From: CAYRGQ01 sp964444885
GTDB taxonomy: Bacteria > Bacteroidota > Bacteroidia > Sphingobacteriales > Sphingobacteriaceae
Direction: 5' to 3'
DNA length: 9,402 nucleotides
NCBI GenBank assembly: GCA_964444885.1
Contig: CAYUIZ010000112.1
Coordinates: 1-9,402, forward strand
Position 1 is the first letter of the stretch. Every line of letters starts with the position of its first letter. This document shows positions 5,449 through 9,402 of this stretch, in pieces. The position numbers were made by a program, and so were the translations under genes. The notes under the pieces were generated by a model that saw only the letters and a list, made by a program, of their open reading frames with translations, did not search any database and had not been told where the DNA came from.

Positions 5449-6772
5449 GGTATCCGTTACCCATAGCCTTTTGGCCTTACTGGCGGGTGTTGCGGCCATC
5501 GTTTTGCTGACTACCCGGTTTAAGGTGCATGCATTCTTTGCCTTACTGTTAGCCTGCCTGATGGTTGGTATCGGCGTCGGCATGCCTTTCGGGGAAATAT
5601 TGTCTACAGGCAAGTCGGGGTTTGGCAACATCATCGGTTCGCTGGGCCTGATCATTGTCTTCGGCACGGCCCTAGGCATCATCCTGGAACATACGGGGGC
5701 CACCCTGGTCCTTGCCAACGGCATCCTTCGGATTACTGGGAGGCACCGGGCGGCCCAAGCCATGAACGTGACGGGCTATGTGGTGGGGTTGCCGATTTTT
5801 TGCGATTCGGGCTATATCGTGCTGAGCGGGCTGAACCGCAGCCTAGCGCGGCAGACGGGGACGGCAATGGCACTGATGGCTACTTCGCTTGCCGCCGGGC
5901 TGTATGCCGTGCATTGCCTTATCCCGCCCCACCCGGGGGCGGCGGCCGCCACCGATACGCTGGGAGCCGATTTTGGGCGCGTCATCCTGTACGGCATGTT
6001 GGTGGCGATCCCTACTGCCTGCAGCGGTTGGTTGTGGGCGCGCTTTGCGGCGCGCAGGCTGCCTGCATCGGGGGAACAGGCCAAGGGGCAGGATGACCGG
6101 GCGGTGCCCGACCGACTTCCCTCCCTATTGCTGTCGGTGCTTCCGGTGGCCGTACCGATCCTGCTCATCAGCATCCGTTCATTCACCCCCACGGAAGGGG
6201 CGCCCCTGCCGCTGCACGTCGTCCAAGTTGCAGGCATCCCCGAGGCTGCGCTGGGTATCGGGATATTGTTGGCGCTGATGGGCAAACGCCAGTGGAAGCA
6301 AGCGGATCTCAATGCCCTGTTGCGCAGTGCCGTCGAAAAAGCAGGCGATATCCTGCTGATCATCGGTGCGGGGGGCGCGTTCGGCGCATTGATCGCGCAG
6401 ACGAACCTTGCGGGGCATTTGGCGGGCAACAGCCTGGTCGGCAACATGGGTATTTTCTTCCCGTTTCTGGTGGCGGCTGTGCTCAAGACAGCCCAGGGCT
6501 CCTCGTCGGTGGCCATCATCACCGCGGCCACCATGGTGCTGCCGGTGCTCCCCGCCTTGGGGCTTGATAACGAGATGGGGAAAGTGCTTGCCGTGCTGGC
6601 CATGGGTGCCGGCTCCATGATGGTGTCGCACGCTAACGATTCCTATTTCTGGGTAATCTCCCGGTTTTCGGGAGTCGGCATGAGCGCGATGCTGCGGGTG
6701 TATACCGTTGCTACGTTCATCATGGGTTGCGTGGCGATCGGTGCGGTCTACCTCTTGTCCCTCTTTTTTTGA
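5441..6772 (+). CDS. GntP-family permease (gluconate / D-serine DsdX-like)
   Basis: This 443-residue polytopic inner-membrane protein has the length and hydrophobic pattern of GntP-family proton symporters. Visible family stretches include the N-terminal segment LLALLAGVAAIVLL, the amphipathic loop with GFGNIIGSLGLII, the conserved GLPIFCDSGYIVL with a following basic loop, LIPPHPG, and the late KTAQGSSSVAIITA and SHANDSYFWV blocks. Members carry gluconate and other sugar acids or D-serine (E. coli DsdX). In this setting, after a D-Ala-D-Ala dipeptidase and a D-serine dehydratase-like enzyme, D-amino acid import is the best guess, though sequence alone cannot separate it from gluconate transport. 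ATG 5441 lies inside the previous gene, whose stop is at 5446-5448; a GGAGG at 5422-5426 sits upstream. No terminator hairpin is visible after the stop, where an insertion sequence soon begins. Confidence 0.92.
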   Translation: MIEVSVTHSLLALLAGVAAIVLLTTRFKVHAFFALLLACLMVGIGVGMPFGEILSTGKSGFGNIIGSLGLIIVFGTALGIILEHTGATLVLANGILRITGRHRAAQAMNVTGYVVGLPIFCDSGYIVLSGLNRSLARQTGTAMALMATSLAAGLYAVHCLIPPHPGAAAATDTLGADFGRVILYGMLVAIPTACSGWLWARFAARRLPASGEQAKGQDDRAVPDRLPSLLLSVLPVAVPILLISIRSFTPTEGAPLPLHVVQVAGIPEAALGIGILLALMGKRQWKQADLNALLRSAVEKAGDILLIIGAGGAFGALIAQTNLAGHLAGNSLVGNMGIFFPFLVAAVLKTAQGSSSVAIITAATMVLPVLPALGLDNEMGKVLAVLAMGAGSMMVSHANDSYFWVISRFSGVGMSAMLRVYTVATFIMGCVAIGAVYLLSLFF

Positions 6773-6811
6773 GCACAAAACGGACCGTAATAGTAATCGA
6801 GTTTGTAATCT

Positions 6812-6858
6812 TCCCTAAAAACAGCTACGATTATTCATGTAGTTTTATACTTTAGGGA
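6812..6858. repeat. Inverted repeat upstream of orfA
   Basis: Perfect 8-bp arms TCCCTAAA (6812-6819) and TTTAGGGA (6851-6858) enclose a 31-bp interior that contains a further CTAC/GTAG pair. The structure ends two bases before the orfA start codon. As RNA it could sequester the orfA start and limit translation from outside transcripts; this role is inference. Confidence 0.5.
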
Positions 6859-6860
6859 CA

Positions 6861-7127
6861 ATGAAAAAAAGTAAGTTCAGCGAATCGCAGATCATCAAGA
6901 TTTTATCACAGCAGGAGTCGGGACAGTCGGTTTCCGATATCTGCCGGGAACATGGTATCAGCCAAGCGACATTCTATTCATGGAAGAGCAAATACTGGGG
7001 CATGGACGTTTCCCAGCTCAAGCAGATGAAGGAAATGGAAAAGGAGTTGGCACAATACAAGAAGATTGTTGCCGAACTGACGTTGCAGAACACGGTTTTA
7101 AAGGATGTTATAGAAAAAAAGCTTTAG
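6861..7127 (+). CDS. IS3-family transposase OrfA (helix-turn-helix, leucine-zipper protein)
   Basis: This 88-residue protein binds the insertion sequence ends and regulates transposition. The N-terminus KSKFSESQIIKIL followed by GQSVSDICREHGISQATFYSWKSKYWGM is the helix-turn-helix of IS3-family, IS407-group OrfA proteins. Residues about 50-88 form a heptad-like coiled coil (LKQMKEMEKELAQYKKIVAELTL) used for oligomerisation. The length is normal for the group. The gene ends with the A AAA AAG slippery run just before the TAG stop, so part of the translation continues in the -1 frame as the OrfAB transposase. ATG 6861 has no clear Shine-Dalgarno sequence, as is common in Bacteroidota. Confidence 0.93.
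   Translation: MKKSKFSESQIIKILSQQESGQSVSDICREHGISQATFYSWKSKYWGMDVSQLKQMKEMEKELAQYKKIVAELTLQNTVLKDVIEKKL
7115..7121 (+). promoter_or_regulatory. Programmed -1 ribosomal frameshift site A AAA AAG
   Basis: The heptamer lies in phase with orfA (AAA 7116-7118, AAG 7119-7121), six codon positions from the orfA stop region, and the frame entered after a -1 slip is orfB (next codon GCT at 7121). This is the canonical slippery sequence for making IS3-family OrfAB. A downstream stimulatory structure was not resolved by eye. Confidence 0.88.
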
Positions 7128-7927
7128 GGCCTGGCGAGAAGCGTGAGTTGGTGGGCTATGCCCGTGAGGAGTTTAGGATGAGCCTTCGCCAGGCCTGTAT
7201 GTTGTTTTGTATTAGTACTTCGGTTTACTATTACCAAGCCAAGCGCAAGAATGACAGCGAAGTGATTGACGAGTTATCAAAGCTGGCTGAGCTCCATCGT
7301 ACATGGGGCTTCTGGATGATGTATCATCGGTTGCGGAAGTTGAATTTTATGTGGAACCATAAGCGGGTATATCGTATCTACACTGCTATGAGATTGAATT
7401 TGAGGAACAAACGCAAAAAGCGCTTACCTGCGCGAGTGAAAGCTCCTTTATTGTGTCCAATCGGCCCAAATATTACCTGGAGCCTGGATTTCATGCACGA
7501 TACGCTAGCCAGCGGCAAGACGATCCGGACATTGAATGTAATCGACGACTTTAACCGTGAGGCACTTTCTATTACGGTGGACACCAGCCTTCCGGCCCAC
7601 AGGGTGATTAGGGAATTGGAAAAACTGGTTGAATGGAGGGGCAAACCGGAGAAAATCAGGTCTGATAACGGTCCTGAATTTATATCGGAAAAAATGAGGG
7701 AATGGTGTACTGAAAATGGGATTGATTGGGAATTCATCCAACCGGGTAAGCCTACCCAGAATAGTCTGATTGAACGCTTTAACCGGACTTTCCGCCAAGA
7801 CGTGCTGGACAGCTATATGTTCGAACGACTTTCAGACGTCAGGAAATACGCAAACGCTTGGGCATGGATGTACAACAATCAGAGGCCACATTCTTCATTA
7901 GGGCAATTAGCAGACACTGTCTCATAA
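7121..7927 (+). CDS. IS3-family transposase OrfB, DDE integrase domain, C-terminus truncated
   Basis: This is the catalytic part of the IS3 transposase, made as an OrfAB fusion of about 355 residues by -1 frameshifting at 7115-7121; an internal ATG at 7178 could give OrfB alone. The HTH_21-like segment (MSLRQACMLFCISTSVYYY) is followed by the rve core with DDE residues encoded at 7487-7489 (SLDFMHD), 7664-7666 (RSDNGPEF) and 7772-7774 (NSLIERFNRTFR), giving the standard D(35)E spacing. After NNQRPHSSLG the normal C-terminal tail is replaced by QLADTVS and a stop, whose last residues and stop codon (7925-7927) come from the IS256 inverted repeat. About 10-20 residues are lost, estimated from the family. 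The frame upstream of 7121 is only an overlap with orfA. Confidence 0.88.
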   Translation, partial: ALGPGEKRELVGYAREEFRMSLRQACMLFCISTSVYYYQAKRKNDSEVIDELSKLAELHRTWGFWMMYHRLRKLNFMWNHKRVYRIYTAMRLNLRNKRKKRLPARVKAPLLCPIGPNITWSLDFMHDTLASGKTIRTLNVIDDFNREALSITVDTSLPAHRVIRELEKLVEWRGKPEKIRSDNGPEFISEKMREWCTENGIDWEFIQPGKPTQNSLIERFNRTFRQDVLDSYMFERLSDVRKYANAWAWMYNNQRPHSSLGQLADTVS

Positions 7928-7936
7928 AGTGTGTAA
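7913..7936 (+). repeat. IS256 left inverted repeat
   Basis: Starts GACACTGTCTCA and ends AAGTGTGTAA. It matches the reverse complement of 9127-9150 at 19 of 24 positions. It supplies the premature stop of the IS3 orfB. Confidence 0.85.
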
Positions 7937-7985
7937 GTAATAAAAATGCGGAGTTTGAGAGGACTTTGCATTTTTCATTTACTTA
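7934..7985. promoter_or_regulatory. Long stem-loop in the IS256 leader
   Basis: An 8-bp inner stem AAAAATGC (7942-7949) / GCATTTTT (7968-7975) with an 18-base loop is flanked by a 7-bp outer stem (7934-7940 / 7979-7985), with a one-base bulge on the left and three on the right. It lies between the left repeat and the transposase start at 7999. Such a structure can stop or mask outside transcripts, limiting transposase synthesis when the element lands in an active gene; the function is inferred. A run of Ts follows the inner stem, so a terminator role is possible. Confidence 0.55.
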
Positions 7986-7998
7986 ACTTTATAAGACT

Positions 7999-9111
7999 AT
8001 GATTGACAGGGAGTCATTATTAAACGACAAGACGTTCTTGAAGAGTTTCAAGGACGGAGCTGAACTTCAGGCGTTTTCCCGGGAGTTACAGGCTCGAGCC
8101 GTCTCTCAGATGCTTGAGGGCGAACTGGACGGTCATCTTGGGTATGGCAAGCACGAACGTAGCGACCAGGGCAATTCGCGCAATGGCCATACGACAAAGA
8201 AGGTCCGTGGAGACCAGGGGGCTATGGAGATACAGGTTCCCCGTGACCGTGAGGGCAGTTTCAATCCCATCATCGTTCCCAAGCGCAAGAATATGGTGGA
8301 CGGCGTGGAGAACGTGGTCGTGTCGCTCTATGCCAAGGGCATGAGCGTATCGGACATCGAGGACATGATGCGCGAGGTCTACGGCTTTGAGCTTTCGGAG
8401 TCCATCATTTCGAGGATTACCGACCGTGTAGCGGAGGATGTGGTGGCCTGGCAGAACAGGCCATTGGACAGTGTCTACCTGATCGTCTGGATGGACGGTA
8501 TCGTTTTCAAGGTCAGGGAGAACTCCAAGGTGGTCAACAAGACGGTATATCTTGCAGTAGGCCTGAACCGTGAGGGTTACAAGGAGGTTTTGGGGATGTG
8601 GCTGGGCAAGAACGAGAGTGCCAGCTTCTGGATGGGCATCCTCACCGACCTGAAAGCCCGTGGTGTGGAGGACATATTGATTACGGCCACCGATAACCTG
8701 AACGGCTTTGCCGCTACCATCCGGAGTGTCTTCCCCGAATCGAGTACACAGGTCTGCGTAGTACACCAGATCCGCAATGCCTGCAAATATGTGGTATGGA
8801 AGGACAGGAAGGCTTTTACCTCGGATATGAAGCCTATCTATGATGCACCCAACAAAGGGGTTGCCGAGGCTGCACTGGACAGTTTTGCTGAAAAGTGGGA
8901 AGCTAAGTACCCCTATGCAGTGAGGTCATGGCGGGACAACTGGGATGAACTGACCGTCTTTTATGATTTCCCCTTGGAGATACGCCGGATCATCTATACC
9001 ACCAATATCATCGAGAACATGAACGGTAAGATCCGTAAGTACACCAAGAACAAACTATCGTTCCCAAGTGACGATGCTGTGCTGAAAGCCAACTGTAAGG
9101 CTAACAGCTGA
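7999..9111 (+). CDS. IS256-family (Mutator-type) transposase, C-terminus lost
   Basis: The 370-residue ORF shows a typical N-terminus (AVSQMLEGELDGHLGYGKHER, RNGHTTKKV), the conserved ENVVVSLYAKGMSVSDIEDMM region, and DDE residues Asp166 (WMDGIVFKV), Asp232 (TATDNLNGF) and Glu339 (TNIIENMNGKIR), plus the C/H motif CVVHQIRN (Cys253, His256). Relatives are about 400 residues and continue after FPSDDAVLK with a conserved tryptophan-containing tail. Here the frame changes after Ala364 to NCKANS and stops. In another frame, CAG 9105 through TAA 9123-9125 reads QLNSVF then stop, placed exactly where a native end before the right repeat would be. This points to loss of roughly 80 bp plus a frame change near 9090-9104. 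Catalytic residues are intact, but the product is probably inactive. Confidence 0.88.
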   Translation: MIDRESLLNDKTFLKSFKDGAELQAFSRELQARAVSQMLEGELDGHLGYGKHERSDQGNSRNGHTTKKVRGDQGAMEIQVPRDREGSFNPIIVPKRKNMVDGVENVVVSLYAKGMSVSDIEDMMREVYGFELSESIISRITDRVAEDVVAWQNRPLDSVYLIVWMDGIVFKVRENSKVVNKTVYLAVGLNREGYKEVLGMWLGKNESASFWMGILTDLKARGVEDILITATDNLNGFAATIRSVFPESSTQVCVVHQIRNACKYVVWKDRKAFTSDMKPIYDAPNKGVAEAALDSFAEKWEAKYPYAVRSWRDNWDELTVFYDFPLEIRRIIYTTNIIENMNGKIRKYTKNKLSFPSDDAVLKANCKANS

Positions 9112-9126
9112 ACTCCGTATTTTAAT

Positions 9127-9150
9127 TTACACACTTAGTGGGACACTGCC
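9127..9150 (-). repeat. IS256 right inverted repeat
   Basis: Read on the minus strand it starts GGCAGTGTCCCA and ends AAGTGTGTAA, the partner of 7913-7936. It begins one base after the presumed native transposase stop at 9123-9125. Confidence 0.85.
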
Positions 9151-9165
9151 GAGACAATGGGAAGT

Positions 9166-9228
9166 CTTTGTTCTTTGCTTTCCGCTCTTGGCTCTTGGTT
9201 CTCCGCTCTTGCCTCTCTGCTCCTTGTT
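9166..9228. repeat. Nine degenerate heptamers in tandem
   Basis: The run divides into nine 7-base units without gaps, such as CTTTGCT, CTTGGCT and CTCCGCT. T is fixed at position 7 and G occupies position 5 in eight of nine units; the strand shown is almost pure pyrimidine plus G. Similar degenerate heptamer tracts occur between genes in Bacteroidota (recollection). Function is unknown. Confidence 0.7.
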
Positions 9229-9250
9229 CCTCCTGCTACTATCATTCTTT

Positions 9251-9274
9251 GTCATCCCGACGGTAGGAGGGGTC
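9251..9274. repeat. REP-like sequence beginning GTCATCCCGACG
   Basis: GTCATCCCGACG followed by GTAGGAGGGGTC resembles the dispersed intergenic sequences of the GTCATCCCGAC-n-AGGAGGGATC kind that I recall from Bacteroidota genomes. Only one copy lies in the window, so repetitiveness cannot be shown here. Confidence 0.4.
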
Positions 9275-9402
9275 GCCGCAGCCCAGGAGAACAAAGAGCG
9301 CTGGATTGCGCCGCGCGCATCGCGTAACCCCCATTTCATTTCATTTTTATAACTTGCATCCCGAATAAACAATGAATCCGTGATGACACATTCCGAAAAA
9401 CT

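Larger units (their letters stand above)
6804..7912 (+). mobile_element. IS3-family (IS407-like) insertion sequence, 3' end lost
   Basis: The element comprises orfA and orfB of an IS3-family transposase with an intact frameshift site. The left edge is set at a TG start (6804) just after the permease gene by family habit and is uncertain, because the right terminal repeat needed for comparison is missing. The right edge is the first base of an IS256-family inverted repeat (7913), inside the last codons of orfB. No continuation of orfB or a right end was recognised after the IS256 element, so the remainder has been deleted or carried elsewhere. The element cannot move alone. Confidence 0.7.
7913..9150 (+). 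mobile_element. IS256-family insertion sequence with defective transposase
   Basis: The element is bounded by 24-bp imperfect inverted repeats (7913-7936 and 9127-9150) around one Mutator-type transposase gene. Its length, about 1238 bp, is slightly below the usual 1.3 kb, consistent with the short internal deletion seen near the transposase 3' end. The flanks (AATTAGCA before, GAGACAAT after) do not form the expected 8-9-bp target duplication, so the flanking DNA was rearranged after insertion. Because both ends remain, it might still be moved by an intact copy elsewhere. Confidence 0.85.
9151..9402. other. Non-coding tail with repeats; possible next start at the edge
   Basis: No convincing gene is present. 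From left to right it holds a heptamer run (9166-9228), a REP-like sequence (9251-9274), a G+C-rich patch (about 9297-9325, with GCGCTGGATTGCGC), and an A+T-rich stretch with ATTTC repeats near 9333-9347. TAACTTG at 9350-9356 is a weak match to the Bacteroidota -7 element. An ATG at 9383 opens a frame (MTHSEK) to the edge, preceded by the tiny ORF ATG AAT CCG TGA at 9372-9383; whether a real gene begins there cannot be judged. Confidence 0.5.

Noticed and set aside
5812..6618. 268-codon open frame on the minus strand
   Set aside because: It lies wholly antisense to the permease gene; its composition follows G+C-rich codon use of the sense gene and it shows no recognisable domain.
1..6772. Glycopeptide-resistance cluster suggested by the VanX-type gene and the beta-lactamase-family gene
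   Set aside because: There is no D-Ala-D-Lac ligase, VanH-like dehydrogenase or VanRS pair; RidA, the PLP enzyme and the GntP permease indicate catabolism instead.
6773..6860. Terminator of the upstream operon
   Set aside because: The only clear inverted repeat (6812-6858) ends two bases before orfA and belongs to the insertion sequence; no G+C-rich hairpin with a T-run follows the permease stop.
8086..8766. 226-codon minus-strand frame rich in histidine and valine
   Set aside because: Antisense shadow of the IS256 transposase, whose sense frame has all catalytic residues.
9127..9372. 81-codon minus-strand frame rich in arginine, lysine and serine
   Set aside because: It runs through the heptamer repeats and the IS256 terminal repeat; its basic composition simply reflects the repeat.

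Overview
The window looks like a Bacteroidota chromosome segment, probably from the Sphingobacteriales or Cytophagales side of the phylum. The evidence is the gene families (secreted serine hydrolase with an N-terminal add-on domain, small lipoprotein-like exported proteins), start codons with little Shine-Dalgarno signal, and degenerate heptamer repeats of a kind I associate with this phylum. No 16S or other phylogenetic marker is present, so the genus is open. All genes read left to right.

Positions 1-6772 hold a compact run of genes, several overlapping or touching. In order: the C-terminal end of an UlaG-like metallo-beta-lactamase-fold hydrolase; a chimeric ORF (475-1269); a secreted class C beta-lactamase/DD-peptidase-family serine hydrolase (1278-3119); a RidA imine deaminase; a D-serine dehydratase/D-threonine aldolase-family PLP enzyme; a VanX-type D-Ala-D-Ala dipeptidase lipoprotein; and a GntP/DsdX-family permease. 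Apart from the chimera, these fit one inferred task: cleaving D-Ala-containing cell-wall peptides outside the cytoplasm, importing the released D-amino acids or similar small acids, and breaking them down with RidA clearing reactive enamine intermediates.

The most unusual object is the chimera. A 348-bp segment (466-813) is repeated without visible differences at 1269-1616 and encodes the signal peptide and first domain of the serine hydrolase. In the first copy it is joined to 17-19 bp taken from the catalytic-serine region of the same hydrolase. It then runs into an A+T-rich foreign segment that is almost exactly one small gene, a two-repeat exported protein whose own start codon lies 3 nt past the junction and which is now out of frame by one base in a G5 tract. 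The result is an open 264-codon fusion placed inside the operon between 348-bp direct repeats. Recombination between the repeats would remove exactly 803 bp and leave one intact hydrolase gene.

Positions 6773-9402 are a mobile-element graveyard. An IS3-family (IS407-like) element with a classic A AAA AAG frameshift site is cut near the end of orfB by an IS256-family element. The IS256-family element keeps both inverted repeats, but its transposase has lost its C-terminus through a short internal deletion. The tail (9151-9402) has a run of degenerate 7-bp repeats and a REP-like sequence, with no clear gene.
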